From: Merdimmobilis hominis
GTDB taxonomy: Bacteria > Bacillota > Clostridia > Oscillospirales > Ruminococcaceae
DNA: 64,000 nucleotides
Assembly (NCBI RefSeq): GCF_016901855.1
Contig: NZ_JACJKY010000003.1
Span: 1-64,000 of the forward strand
Direction: 5' to 3'
The notes under the pieces were generated by a model. That model worked only from the letters and a program-made list of their open reading frames with translations, was not told where the DNA came from and did not search any database. A program made the position numbers and the translations under genes. Shown piece after piece: positions 6,795 through 16,334 of the stretch; position 1 is the first letter of the stretch; each line of letters starts with the position of its first letter.

Positions 6795-8972
6795 TTACCG
6801 TCCCGAACGCTCGACCGAAATGACGCCCGGAATCTTGCGGACTGCTTTCATAATGTTTGAAAGCTGATCGACGCCCTGAATACCGATGGTCACCACGATA
6901 TTTGCGTTCGCATTTTTTAATTCTCTTGCCGTCACCTCATGCAGCGGCACATGGAATCCCGCGATCGTCACTGTCACATCGGCAAGCAGCCGTTCACGGT
7001 CGTTTGCAACAATGTCAAGCGTTGTGCGGAAGCCTTTGGGCATGACCGACTCGGCAAAATGCGCCGGAATCCACCGTTCCCGCTGGCTCTCGTCCTTGAG
7101 CGCCGCACGCACGTTCACGCAGTCCTTTTTGTGAATGGAAACACCGTGACCGCGGGTGATAAAACCGATGATCTCATCGCCCGGCAGCGGATTGCAGCAC
7201 TGTGCGAATTTCACAAGGCACTGATCGATTCCCTCGACAATGACGCCGTTGGATGCTTTCTGCTGCACGTTTGAAATGATCTGTGCCGGATTCGGCACAT
7301 CGGCAGGCTTTGTCATTTTCAGATAATCGTCTTTTATACGCGGCATAATCTTTGACAGCAATACACCGCCGTAGCCGATTGCCGCATAAAAATCATCAAC
7401 ATTTTCAAAATGCTGACGCTTTGCAATCGACAGCACAAATTCCGCATACGCATCCGCAGACAGATTGATATAATTGCGCTTAAATTCTGCCTCCAGCTGC
7501 TGTCTGCCCTGGACGATATTTTCCTCACGCCGCTCTTTTTTAAACCACGCACGAATCTTGCTGCGCGCTTCACTCGTCTTTGCAATGTTGAGCCACTCAC
7601 GGTTCGGCCCGTGATCTTTATTTTTCGATGTGATAATTTCAACAATCTGACCTGTTTTCAGCGGTGTGTCAAGCGGTACAATGCGTGAGTCAATTTTGGC
7701 GCCCACCATCCGGTTGCCAACCGCACTGTGAATCGCATACGCATAGTCAATGACCGTCGACCCCGCCGGCAGGCTCTTGACGTCGCCTTTCGGTGTCAGC
7801 ACAAACACGTCGTCGGTTGCAAGGTCTGTTTTGATCGTCTTGACAATATCCTCCGCACCCTCGGATTCCTGCTGGGTTTCCAAAATTTTGCGCACCCATG
7901 CAAGCCCTTCTTCGAGCTTATCCTTGCCGGTGATGCCGGCTTTGTATTTCCAGTGCGCCGCAACACCGTATTCTGCCGTATAGTGCATATCCCAGGTTCG
8001 AATCTGAATCTCAAACGGAATGCCCTCGCGTCCGATGACCGTCGTATGAAGCGACTGATACATATTCGGCTTTGGTGTGGAGATGTAGTCTTTAAACCGG
8101 TTCGGAATCGGGCGGAACATATCGTGGATGATACCCAAAATATTATAACACTCGATAACAGTCGAAACGATGATACGCACCGCGTAAATATCATAGACCT
8201 CTTCAAAACTTCTGCCTGCCATATACACTTTGCGGTAGATGCCGTAAAGACTTTTGACACGGCCTTCGATATGCGGCTCCATTCCGTATTCGTAAAGCCG
8301 TGCCATGATGCGGTCCTGCATGTTCTGTACGAAGTTTGACCGCTGTGTTTTGTTCATCTCGAGTGTGCGCTCGATCTCCTGACAGGCCACCGGATCAAGA
8401 TAATGGAGCGCTAAGTCCTCAAGCTCCTCTTTTACCGCGCGAATACCTAGGCGATGTGCAATCGGTGCAAATACCTCCATCGTTTCGAGTGCCTTTTCGC
8501 GCTGTTTTTTCTCCGGCATAAAACGCAGGGTGCGCATATTGTGCAGCCGGTCAGCCAGTTTGATGATGACCACGCGCACGTCCTCCGACATAGCAAACAG
8601 CATTTTGCGCACATTTTCTGCTTGCTGCTCTTCTTTCGTAAACAGCGGCAGCTGACCGAGTTTTGTCACGCCATCCACCATGAGTGCAACATCCGCGCCG
8701 AACTGTTTTTTGACTTGTTCGACAGTGACGTCCGTATCCTCCACCACATCATGCAGAAGACCGGCGCAGATACAGTCGGAATCCATGCCAAGCTCCGCTA
8801 AAATACACGCCACTTCGATGGGATGAATGATATATGGCTCACCGGAAATGCGCTTTTGCCCCTCATGCGCCTGTACAGCCAGATCATACGCTTCTTTGAT
8901 TTTATCAAAGTCAAGCGTTCGTTCCGCTGCCTCCATCCGCTGCTTTAGTTCCTCAAACGATAAATAATCCAT
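6795..8972 (-). CDS. relA: Bifunctional (p)ppGpp synthetase/hydrolase
   Basis: The enzyme makes and degrades the stringent-response alarmone. Its 725 residues contain in order an HD hydrolase domain with the metal-binding LLHDVVEDTD (His74, Asp75), the RelA/SpoT synthetase domain with NMYQSLHTTVIG, a TGS domain (VFVTLKGDV-type strand near residue 395) and a C-terminal ACT domain. Because both catalytic motifs are intact, it should be a bifunctional Rel. A ribosome site (GGGGGAGG) precedes the ATG. It follows recJ by 22 nt; the apt gene often found between them in Clostridia is absent. Confidence 0.97.
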   Translation of the reverse strand: MDYLSFEELKQRMEAAERTLDFDKIKEAYDLAVQAHEGQKRISGEPYIIHPIEVACILAELGMDSDCICAGLLHDVVEDTDVTVEQVKKQFGADVALMVDGVTKLGQLPLFTKEEQQAENVRKMLFAMSEDVRVVIIKLADRLHNMRTLRFMPEKKQREKALETMEVFAPIAHRLGIRAVKEELEDLALHYLDPVACQEIERTLEMNKTQRSNFVQNMQDRIMARLYEYGMEPHIEGRVKSLYGIYRKVYMAGRSFEEVYDIYAVRIIVSTVIECYNILGIIHDMFRPIPNRFKDYISTPKPNMYQSLHTTVIGREGIPFEIQIRTWDMHYTAEYGVAAHWKYKAGITGKDKLEEGLAWVRKILETQQESEGAEDIVKTIKTDLATDDVFVLTPKGDVKSLPAGSTVIDYAYAIHSAVGNRMVGAKIDSRIVPLDTPLKTGQIVEIITSKNKDHGPNREWLNIAKTSEARSKIRAWFKKERREENIVQGRQQLEAEFKRNYINLSADAYAEFVLSIAKRQHFENVDDFYAAIGYGGVLLSKIMPRIKDDYLKMTKPADVPNPAQIISNVQQKASNGVIVEGIDQCLVKFAQCCNPLPGDEIIGFITRGHGVSIHKKDCVNVRAALKDESQRERWIPAHFAESVMPKGFRTTLDIVANDRERLLADVTVTIAGFHVPLHEVTARELKNANANIVVTIGIQGVDQLSNIMKAVRKIPGVISVERSGR

Positions 8973-8994
8973 AAATCCTCCCCCGCTCCGTCAA

Positions 8995-11022
8995 TCAGGA
9001 CAGACGCCGATATGTCGGCGTCTGTGTCAGATCTGCCTTTTTGGTGGGTGCACAGAGCGCAAACGTGCCGCCCGATGTCACAGAAAGCAGATCAGCTTCT
9101 TTTAATATATCCAATAAAACCAGAAGTTTACAATAATTGATTGTTTTTTGTCCCAACGCAAACAGCAATCGTTCGGAATCGAATGAAAGCGATGCATTTT
9201 GACGCAAAAAGCGATACACAACGGCAATTTCCTCTCTTGTCGGAAGTGCACGTGCGCGAACGCCGTCCGAAACCGGCTCTCCGCGTTTGATTTTTTCGTA
9301 ATAGCCTTTCGCGTTGAAAAAGCGCATTTCATCAAAATCGGCAGGACGAATATCCCGCAGCTTGAGCGAAACGCTCTGTCTTCCATTGTATTCATTGATC
9401 TCGGCCGTAACCGCAAGGTCGACATATGCGCCGACTGCAAACGGAACGGCGTTTGCTTCCATTCCAAACCACAGCACCGACGCTTCCTTTTTGTCAAACA
9501 CAACCGATAGCCGCTGATGTTTCCCGCCGGAAAGCGGTGTAATCGCTGTAATTTGCGCATTCTTCATCAAGAACACCGGTGTTTCGTTTTCCGCGCCGAA
9601 CGGTTCAAGCTGACTGATTTGAAAAATCGTTTCAACCGTCAAATCAGCGGCAGTCAATTCGCCTGCAAGTAAAAGTTCCTGCTGCGGCATAAAATCAAAC
9701 TGCTCTTTTGCATACGCTTCCATTCCGGCACAAAACGCCGGAAAATCCTCCGCTTTGAGCGAAAAACCAGCCGCAAGCCGATGACCGCCGTACTGTGTGA
9801 GCGTTTCGCAGTTCGCCGAGAGTGCTTTGAACAAGTGAAAATCACCGACACTGCGCGCAGAACCGCGCAAAAACCCGAGTTCATCCATCGACATAAGAAG
9901 CGTCGGCTTTCCGTATTTCTCCAAAAGACGCGCCGCCACAATGCCGATCACACCGTGATTCCAGTGTTCTCCGCGCAGAATCAGCAGCCGGCCGCGCAGA
10001 AGTCCCTGATTTTCAGCAATCTGCGCTTCAATCTCCGACAGGATCAGCTGCTCCTCCGCCTGCCGTTTTGCATTCATATCGCAAAGCGATGCGGCAAGCT
10101 GCTGTGCTTCCTCCGCGTCTTCACTTAACAGAAGCGAAAGTGCCAGTTTCGCACTGCCGAGTCTGCCTGCCGCATTGATGCGAGGCACAATCGAAAACGC
10201 CACGGTCTGCGAAGAAAGCTTCTGCGGTACAATTCCTGCCTGCTCCATCAGTGCACAAAGTCCCGGAAGCTCACAGTACCGAAGCGATGAAAGCCCTTCC
10301 ATGACAATCCGACGGTTTTCCGAAACGAGCGGCACGACATCGCCGACCGTTCCGATTGCCGCAAAATGCGAAAAGCTCTCGAGCGCGCCTTCCATATCGT
10401 TGTCAAGTGCGCCGACCAATTTGAGTGCAACACCCACGCCGGCCAAATCCTTAAACGTGCTCATATCATCCTTGCGATGCGGATCGACAACCGCAACCGC
10501 CGCCGGAAGCAGTTCACCCGGCTGATGATGATCGGTGATGACCACATCGACACCAAGCGACGATGCATAGTCTACCTCGTCCACCGCAGAAATGCCGTTG
10601 TCCACCGTGATAATCAATGTGACGCCCTCATCCGCAAGCGTTTTGATCGCCCCGCGGTTCAAGCCGTATCCTTCGGTTGTTCGTTCGGGGATATACACGG
10701 TCACATCGGCGCCCATCAGCTGCAAATAGGTAAACAGCAGTGCCGAAGCGGTCACGCCGTCACAGTCATAGTCACCGTATACCGCAATTTTTTCCTGTGT
10801 ATCGAGTGCGGTCTGAATCCGATCGACTGCCTGTTCCATATCCGCCATATCAAACGGGGAGGAAAGCGGTGACTGCCGGTCAAAAAAACGCGCTGCCTGT
10901 TCATAAGTACGATATCCGCGCGACAGAAGCACCGATGCCGTCAGCCGGCTGATGCCGCATTCACTCGCAAGCGCGGATACATCTTCCCTGCGCACTGTTT
11001 TCATCGACCAACGTTTGACCAT
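8995..11022 (-). CDS. recJ: Single-stranded-DNA-specific exonuclease RecJ
   Basis: RecJ degrades single-stranded DNA 5' to 3' in recombination and repair. The 675-residue protein carries the DHH phosphoesterase motifs VYGDYDCDGVTAS, TVDNG and VITDHHQPGE, then the DHHA1 motif QYGGHRLAAGFS and an OB-fold region. I start at the ATG 11020-11022, which has GAGGGTG in front; an ATG eight codons earlier lacks a ribosome site. It is the first gene of the recJ-relA-dtd-MBL-hemZ-kinase operon. Its last codons form a 10-bp hairpin (9001-9024). Confidence 0.96.
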   Translation of the reverse strand: MVKRWSMKTVRREDVSALASECGISRLTASVLLSRGYRTYEQAARFFDRQSPLSSPFDMADMEQAVDRIQTALDTQEKIAVYGDYDCDGVTASALLFTYLQLMGADVTVYIPERTTEGYGLNRGAIKTLADEGVTLIITVDNGISAVDEVDYASSLGVDVVITDHHQPGELLPAAVAVVDPHRKDDMSTFKDLAGVGVALKLVGALDNDMEGALESFSHFAAIGTVGDVVPLVSENRRIVMEGLSSLRYCELPGLCALMEQAGIVPQKLSSQTVAFSIVPRINAAGRLGSAKLALSLLLSEDAEEAQQLAASLCDMNAKRQAEEQLILSEIEAQIAENQGLLRGRLLILRGEHWNHGVIGIVAARLLEKYGKPTLLMSMDELGFLRGSARSVGDFHLFKALSANCETLTQYGGHRLAAGFSLKAEDFPAFCAGMEAYAKEQFDFMPQQELLLAGELTAADLTVETIFQISQLEPFGAENETPVFLMKNAQITAITPLSGGKHQRLSVVFDKKEASVLWFGMEANAVPFAVGAYVDLAVTAEINEYNGRQSVSLKLRDIRPADFDEMRFFNAKGYYEKIKRGEPVSDGVRARALPTREEIAVVYRFLRQNASLSFDSERLLFALGQKTINYCKLLVLLDILKEADLLSVTSGGTFALCAPTKKADLTQTPTYRRLS

Positions 11023-11107
11023 TTTCACACCCTCGTTTTCTCTCATACAATTTATTCATGCGGCCTTATTCCAAAAGGTATACCACACCCAGTTTAATTT
11101 AGATAAT

Positions 11108-11136
11108 ATTATAGCATTCCCGCAAATAAATTTCAA
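11108..11136 (-). promoter_or_regulatory. recJ operon promoter
   Basis: TTGAAA (11131-11136) and TATAAT (11108-11113) lie on the minus strand with a 17-nt spacer, about 75 nt upstream of the recJ start. The promoter stands right after the bidirectional terminator at 11145-11180. Confidence 0.85.
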
Positions 11137-11144
11137 TCTTAGAC

Positions 11145-11180
11145 AAAAAAGAACGGATGCGTATGCATCCGTTCTTTTTT
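11145..11180. terminator. Bidirectional intrinsic terminator
   Basis: A 16-bp perfect inverted repeat (11145-11160 and 11165-11180) with a GTAT loop is flanked by A6 and T6, so it can act in either direction. On the minus strand it ends the small membrane protein gene (stop at 11300). It insulates that unit from the recJ promoter. Confidence 0.9.
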
Positions 11181-11299
11181 CTATGTTTGTTTGCGCAATT
11201 AAACATCCTCTTTTTGAATTTTAAATATGAGCCGAAGAATTCCTGCCAAAAACTTTGGACTTTTCAACACAACAACTTTCATGAAAATCGGCCTCCCTC

Positions 11300-11449
11300 T
11301 CAGATGCGTTTGCGCAGCAGCCAAACAAGCGCGCCGATACATGCAAACAGCAGCACATATTTAAACGAAACCATCAAAAGCAGTACGCTGACCGCACCGC
11401 ACACCATTCCGTACAAAAATGGCGCAAGCATGCACTTGCATCGTTTCAC
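11300..11449 (-). CDS. Small hypothetical membrane protein
   Basis: I do not recognise this 49-residue protein. It has a short Lys/Cys-containing start and two hydrophobic segments (about residues 8-26 and 29-43), ending in a basic RKRI tail, so it is probably a two-helix membrane protein with both ends inside. The start is the GTG at 11447-11449 with AGGTG seven bases upstream; the frame stays open for 14 more codons. It stands alone between rsgA and the bidirectional terminator, and has its own promoter candidate. The hydrophobic pattern and the placement suggest a real gene, but there is no homology argument. Confidence 0.55.
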   Translation of the reverse strand: MKRCKCMLAPFLYGMVCGAVSVLLLMVSFKYVLLFACIGALVWLLRKRI

Positions 11450-11469
11450 AACGCTCACCTGCCTGTTTG

Positions 11470-11499
11470 TGTATACCCCAGTATACGGCAAACGTACAA
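11470..11499 (-). promoter_or_regulatory. Candidate promoter with twin GTATAC half-sites
   Basis: On the minus strand, TTGTAC (11494-11499) and TATACA (11470-11475) are 18 nt apart, just upstream of the small membrane protein. The sequence GTATAC occurs twice (11471-11476 and 11481-11486) with four bases between. This gives a symmetric element over the -10 box that might be an operator. Confidence 0.5.
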
Positions 11500-11512
11500 A
11501 AAGTGTGACACC

Positions 11513-12439
11513 TCACCGTCTTAATGGCTTTTTCATCTTTTTGATTTCCCAGTCTTTTAGCTGTTTTGCCTGCTCATAAAACGCGCAGTAACTCTCGTAT
11601 CGATGCTTGTCAATCACACCGTCTGCAACCGCCTCACGCACGGCGCATCCTTTCTCCGCCGTATGCGAGCATCCGACAAAACGGCACGCTCCCTCATAGG
11701 GCGAAAACTCACGAAAACAGCCGGCAAGCTCCTCTTTTCGAATGAGCTCATACTGACCGATTTCCATCGTACCAAATCCGGGCGTGTCTGCGATGAATCC
11801 GCCGCCGCCCGCATCATACAGCGTTACATGACGCGTTGTATGCCGGCCGCGTCCAAGCTTTTGGCTGATTTCGCCCGTGTCCACGCAAAGCGACGGAAAC
11901 AGATTATTTAAAAGTGACGATTTTCCAACGCCTGTGTTTCCTGCAAATGCGGAAATTTTTCCCGCCATCATCTGCCGGATGGTATCAAGATGCTGCGGCT
12001 CTTCGTTTGAAAGCGACAGCACCTGAAAACCCGCCTGTTCATAGACACGGCAAAAGGAAGAAGCATCTGCCAGATCAATTTTTGTGACGATCAAAACCGG
12101 TTCAATATGCTTATACTCGCACACGGTGATCATCTTGTCAATGACCTGCATATTCGGCACAGGATCACAGATTGAGATCACCAAAAACAGCTGATCGAGA
12201 TTTGCGACAGGCGGCCGCACCAGTTCATTTTTCCGCGGCAAAATCGCCGTAACCGTACCGCCCTTTTGTTCTTCTCCGGGGAAAAATTCAACCAAATCGC
12301 CCGCCAGCGGTGTAATTTCATTTTTACGGAATGCGCCCCGGCCGCGGCATTCGTACAAAACACCGTCTGCCATACAATAATAAAATCCTGCAATTGCTTT
12401 GACAATCCGGCCTGTTTTTGTCTCCAAACGTTGTGTCAT
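11513..12439 (-). CDS. rsgA: Ribosome small-subunit-dependent GTPase RsgA
   Basis: RsgA checks late 30S subunit maturation using GTP. The 308-residue protein has the N-terminal OB-fold, then the circularly permuted GTPase motifs: TKIDLAD (G4), the P-loop GNTGVGKSSLLN (G1) and DTPGFG (G3). A C-terminal zinc finger is present, with CRFVGCSHTAEKGCAV providing the Cys and His ligands. It is the last gene of the large operon that holds the phosphatase and kinase, as in Bacillus. A terminator precedes it, so its expression may depend on readthrough. Confidence 0.96.
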   Translation of the reverse strand: MTQRLETKTGRIVKAIAGFYYCMADGVLYECRGRGAFRKNEITPLAGDLVEFFPGEEQKGGTVTAILPRKNELVRPPVANLDQLFLVISICDPVPNMQVIDKMITVCEYKHIEPVLIVTKIDLADASSFCRVYEQAGFQVLSLSNEEPQHLDTIRQMMAGKISAFAGNTGVGKSSLLNNLFPSLCVDTGEISQKLGRGRHTTRHVTLYDAGGGGFIADTPGFGTMEIGQYELIRKEELAGCFREFSPYEGACRFVGCSHTAEKGCAVREAVADGVIDKHRYESYCAFYEQAKQLKDWEIKKMKKPLRR

Positions 12440-12454
12440 TCCTTTCCATTCACA

Positions 12455-12479
12455 AAAACGGACCCATCGGGTCCGTTTT
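12455..12479 (-). terminator. Terminator between the PASTA kinase and rsgA
   Basis: An 11-bp perfect stem, AAAACGGACCC / GGGTCCGTTTT (12455-12465 and 12469-12479), has a 3-nt loop and ends in T's on the minus strand. It lies between the kinase stop (12500) and the rsgA start (12439). It probably lowers rsgA expression relative to the genes before it. Confidence 0.8.
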
Positions 12480-12499
12480 GCGTTGTTTCTTTGCGTATT

Positions 12500-14527
12500 T
12501 TATGCATTAGGCTTCGATGATTCGGAAGTTTCGGAAGATTCCTCTGAAGATTCTACAGAAGATTCAGGTGCAGAATCTTTGATGAGGCTATAATCCGGTC
12601 CGAATTTTGTGCTTGCCGATTGTGTTTTAAAGTCGATCACATATTTCGCAAATGTCCTGCCGTTGACTGTAATTTCGACTTCGTTATACTCCTGCTCGGT
12701 GACTTTGCCGTTCACTTTGCCGTTCATGCTCACAAACACCATCGAAAGTGTTCCTTCTTGTTTCGGGTTAATCTGCTTTGTTTCAAGCAATGTTCCGTTT
12801 ACACTGATGACAAACGAATAGCTCTTATCGCTTGCATCACTCGGGAATTTGATGCTGATCGGAACAGAAATCTCTTCGGCAGAAGCGCCTTTGCTCACTT
12901 CCACGTTGATTGCCGTTCCTTTGGAAACGCGCGAATCTTTTTTGATGCTCTGCGAAACGATGGTGCCTTCCGGCTCATCCGATTCCACTTCGGTGACTGT
13001 TCCGAGCGAAAGGCCAAGCAGTGTCAGGCGATTTCTCGCGGAAACGACTGTCATTCCAAACAAATCCGGCACCTGAACCGGCAGATCTGCCGAACCAAGG
13101 CTTACAAACAGAGTCACCGTTGCGCCTGCTTCCAGGTCCTCGCCTGCTTTCGGGTTTGTGGAAATGATGCATCCCGCTTCTACCTCGGAATTCGTCTGGC
13201 GAATCTCTTCAATCTCATAACCTGCGAGTGCCTCACGTGCTTCCGACACCGTTTTTTCGACAACATCAGGCATCGGAATCGTCTGCATACCGCTGCTGAC
13301 AATGACCTCGACTTCCGAGCCGACTTTGACTGTCATGTCCTTTGCCGGTTCCTGCGAAATAATCTGGTTTACATCATATTCAGCAGACGGAATTTTGTCT
13401 TTAATGACGATTTTGACGTTCGGCAGTTCTTTCTGCGCCTCTTCGACCGTTTTTCCGGTCAGATTCGGCAGCACCACGTCCGGTGTTTTCTGTCCGAGGC
13501 TTTTAAAGAAGAAGAACACCGCAACCGCCGCAAGCAGTACGCATGCCACTGCAACACCTGCCAAAATACTGATCGTATATTCGCCTTTTTTCTTCTGCTT
13601 TTCACGGCTTGCCTTTGCTGCGTGATCGTGCACCTCGGGACGTTCAAAATATTTGGTCGAGCCGTCCTCATTAAAATATTTATACTCAAACACAACATCC
13701 GGATTCTGTTTGAATTCATCAATGTCCTTAAGCATTTCGGAAGCCGACTGATACCGCAGCGCACGGTCTTTCTGCATCGCGCGCAGTGCGATTTCCTCAA
13801 GTCCCACCGGAACGTCCGGGTTAATATCCGTCAAAAGCCGCGGCTCTTCCTGCATTTGCTTAATCGCAATTGCCACAGGTGTTTCACCGTCAAACGGAAC
13901 CTGTCCGGTCAGCATCTCATACAAAATGATGCCCACCGCATAAATATCGGTACGCTCATCGGTCTGTTCGCCGCGCGCCTGTTCCGGACTGATATAGTGA
14001 ACGGAACCGATTGCTTTATCCGCAACTGTGCGGCCGTTTTCGCGTGCAAACCGCGCAATGCCGAAATCCATCACTTTGATGGTGCCGTCCTGCAAAAGCA
14101 TCACATTCTGCGGTTTTACGTCGCGGTGCACAATGCCGTTGTCATGTGCATGCTGCAGCGCGCGCAGAATCTGAACCGTAAAATGGATTGCCTCTTTCCA
14201 GCGCACAACTTTCTGCTGACTGATATATTCTTTGAGCGTGATGCCGTCAATGTATTCCATGACGATATACTGCACGGAATCGCTTAAATTCACATCGAAA
14301 ATCTTTACAATATTCGGATGCGAAAGCATTGCAATCGCTTTTGATTCATTGCGGAACCGGCGTCTGAACTCCTCGTTGTTGAGATATTCCTCTTTTAAAA
14401 TTTTGACTGCAACATACCGGTTTTCGAGCACGTCATATGCTTTGAAAACAACGGCCATTCCTCCAAAACCAATCAGCTCCTGGATCTCATATCTGCCGTC
14501 AAGCTTTTTGCCGATATATTTATCCAT
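12500..14527 (-). CDS. prkC: PASTA-domain Ser/Thr protein kinase (PrkC/Stk family)
   Basis: A membrane-bound eukaryotic-type kinase that senses muropeptides or lipid II and phosphorylates cell-wall and translation proteins. The 675-residue protein has a kinase domain at about residues 12-275 with Lys42, the catalytic loop HRDVKPQN (134-141) and DFG (154-156). A basic linker and one membrane helix (about 318-343) follow, then three PASTA domains (about 350-415, 418-484, 488-553). After these comes an extra beta-rich region and a Ser/Glu-rich tail. It is preceded by its partner phosphatase gene, the usual pairing. All catalytic residues are present. Confidence 0.97.
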   Translation of the reverse strand: MDKYIGKKLDGRYEIQELIGFGGMAVVFKAYDVLENRYVAVKILKEEYLNNEEFRRRFRNESKAIAMLSHPNIVKIFDVNLSDSVQYIVMEYIDGITLKEYISQQKVVRWKEAIHFTVQILRALQHAHDNGIVHRDVKPQNVMLLQDGTIKVMDFGIARFARENGRTVADKAIGSVHYISPEQARGEQTDERTDIYAVGIILYEMLTGQVPFDGETPVAIAIKQMQEEPRLLTDINPDVPVGLEEIALRAMQKDRALRYQSASEMLKDIDEFKQNPDVVFEYKYFNEDGSTKYFERPEVHDHAAKASREKQKKKGEYTISILAGVAVACVLLAAVAVFFFFKSLGQKTPDVVLPNLTGKTVEEAQKELPNVKIVIKDKIPSAEYDVNQIISQEPAKDMTVKVGSEVEVIVSSGMQTIPMPDVVEKTVSEAREALAGYEIEEIRQTNSEVEAGCIISTNPKAGEDLEAGATVTLFVSLGSADLPVQVPDLFGMTVVSARNRLTLLGLSLGTVTEVESDEPEGTIVSQSIKKDSRVSKGTAINVEVSKGASAEEISVPISIKFPSDASDKSYSFVISVNGTLLETKQINPKQEGTLSMVFVSMNGKVNGKVTEQEYNEVEITVNGRTFAKYVIDFKTQSASTKFGPDYSLIKDSAPESSVESSEESSETSESSKPNA

Positions 14528-14544
14528 TGGCCAAAAACCTCCCT

Positions 14545-15267
14545 TTATTCGATCACAGCGGCCGTGATGTTATCGGTTCCGCCGGCTTTTTTCGCTTCTT
14601 CAATCAAACAATCACACGCATATTGTCCGCCGTATGCACGCAAAAGCGCCGCAATGCGGCTGTCCTCCACCATGCTGGTGAGTCCGTCGCTGCAAAGCAG
14701 GAGTTTATCTCCCGGCAAAAGCGCTGTCGAAAGTGTATCCACATCCAATCGGAGCGATACACCGACTGCACGGGTAATCATGTTGCGGTTTGGATGTGTC
14801 CGCATTTCTTCGGGTGTGATCTCGCCTTTTTCCATCAGCTCCCAAACCAAGGAGTGATCCCGGGTCAGCTGTGAAAGCACGCCGTCTCGAAACAGATAAA
14901 TCCGGCTGTCTCCGACATGCGCGCAATAGGCAGTATCCTCGCGCACAACAGCGGCAACGATCGTCGTTCCCATTCCGCGCAGTCCCGCCTCGGTCACCGA
15001 TCGTGTGTACACCGCACGGTTTGCCTCTTTGACAGCGTCTGTCAGCAGGGATTCTGCTTCACATGCATCATTTTGCGCAATCGCTGCAATCAGCGTATCA
15101 GCGACAATGCGGCATGTCATTTCGCTCGCAATGTTCCCGGCGGATTGCCCGCCCATACCGTCGCACACAACCGCAAATCCCTGGCGATCATCAAACCGAT
15201 GCACACAAAAGATGTCCTGATTCATACTGCGGCAGCATCCGATGTCTGTTTTTCCGTAAAACTGCAA
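14545..15267 (-). CDS. prpC: PP2C-family Ser/Thr phosphatase (Stp/PrpC)
   Basis: This phosphatase reverses PrkC phosphorylation. The 240-residue protein shows the metal-binding motifs SMNQD, VCDGMGG (residues about 36-42), HVGDSRIY, LTRDHSL and GGTDNIT, which define PP2C enzymes. I start at the TTG 15265-15267, seven bases after AAGGAGG. The frame is open for 16 more codons but would run into rlmN. It lies 17 nt after rlmN and 17 nt before the kinase. Confidence 0.96.
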   Translation of the reverse strand: MQFYGKTDIGCCRSMNQDIFCVHRFDDRQGFAVVCDGMGGQSAGNIASEMTCRIVADTLIAAIAQNDACEAESLLTDAVKEANRAVYTRSVTEAGLRGMGTTIVAAVVREDTAYCAHVGDSRIYLFRDGVLSQLTRDHSLVWELMEKGEITPEEMRTHPNRNMITRAVGVSLRLDVDTLSTALLPGDKLLLCSDGLTSMVEDSRIAALLRAYGGQYACDCLIEEAKKAGGTDNITAAVIE

Positions 15268-15284
15268 ACCATATCCCTCCTTAT

Positions 15285-16319
15285 TCAAAGCTGTTCCCGC
15301 CGAAGCTGACCGCATGCGGCACTGATGTCCGCACCGAGTGTCCGGCGCACTGTAGCATTGATTCCGCGGCGGATCAAGCGCTGCTGAAACGCATAGATCC
15401 GTTCTTTCTGCGATTTTTTATATGATGTTTCCTTGATTTCGTTGACCGGAATGAGATTCACATGACAAAGCATTCCTTTTAATCTTGACGCCAGTTCGTC
15501 CGCACATGCATCGCTGTCGTTTAACCCTGCGATCAACGCATATTCAAACGAAATCCGCCGCGACGTTTTCTCAGCATATCGTCTGCACGCGGCAATGAGC
15601 TCATCAATCGGCCATTTTAAACTGACCGGCATCGTCTGGTTGCGGATGGTATCGTTGGGTGCATGGAGCGAAACGGAGAGGGTCAGTCCAAGCTGTTCTT
15701 CTGCCAGCCGGTCAATACGGTCAACCAATCCGCAGGTCGAGAGCGACACATGACGAAGACTCAGATTCGCACCGCGCTCATCGCTCACAAGCCGTAAAAA
15801 TTTCAGCACGTTGTCATAATTATCAAGCGGCTCGCCGATGCCCATGAGCACGATGTGACCGATTCGCTCACCCAAATCCCGCTGTGCCGCATACAGCTGC
15901 TCGATGATCTCCGACGGCGTCATATGCCGCACAAATCCGGCTTTTGTCGACGCACAGAACGAGCATCCCATGCGGCAGCCGATCTGTGTTGAAATGCAAA
16001 TACTCTTGCCGTGCTCATATGTCATCACAACCGATTCGCACAGCGACCCGTCCGGCAAAGAGAAAAGATATTTGACCGTACCGTCAATCTTTGATACAAG
16101 CTTTTTTTCAATCGTATGCGACGTGATGAACGCGCATTCCTCAAGCTGTGCAATCAGTGCCTTTGAAAGGTTTGTCATCTCGCCAAACGACGTGACCTGC
16201 TTATGATGAAGCCAGTCAAACACCTGTGCCGTGCGAAACCGCGGAAGAGAAAGTCCGCTCAAAAATGTACCCAGTTCGTCAAACGAAAGCGATTTGATAT
16301 CCGTTTTCTGCGCTGTCAT
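15285..16319 (-). CDS. rlmN: Dual-specificity 23S rRNA / tRNA adenine-C2 methyltransferase RlmN
   Basis: RlmN is a radical-SAM enzyme that methylates C2 of A2503 in 23S rRNA and of A37 in some tRNAs. The 344-residue protein has the CxxxCxxC motif in GCRMGCSFCAS, the GMGEPLDNYDNV-like motif (here GIGEPLDNY) and the C-terminal acceptor Cys in SAACGQLR. The position in the operon (rsmB-rlmN-phosphatase-kinase) is typical of Bacillota. Confidence 0.97.
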   Translation of the reverse strand: MTAQKTDIKSLSFDELGTFLSGLSLPRFRTAQVFDWLHHKQVTSFGEMTNLSKALIAQLEECAFITSHTIEKKLVSKIDGTVKYLFSLPDGSLCESVVMTYEHGKSICISTQIGCRMGCSFCASTKAGFVRHMTPSEIIEQLYAAQRDLGERIGHIVLMGIGEPLDNYDNVLKFLRLVSDERGANLSLRHVSLSTCGLVDRIDRLAEEQLGLTLSVSLHAPNDTIRNQTMPVSLKWPIDELIAACRRYAEKTSRRISFEYALIAGLNDSDACADELASRLKGMLCHVNLIPVNEIKETSYKKSQKERIYAFQQRLIRRGINATVRRTLGADISAACGQLRREQL

Positions 16320-16334
16320 AGCTTCCTCCCCGCA

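Noticed and set aside
12620-14287. A 555-codon open frame on the plus strand opposite the PASTA kinase
   Set aside because: It is antisense to a certain gene, has a His/Cys/Phe-rich composition with no domain, and no ribosome site. It is an artefact of codon use in prkC.
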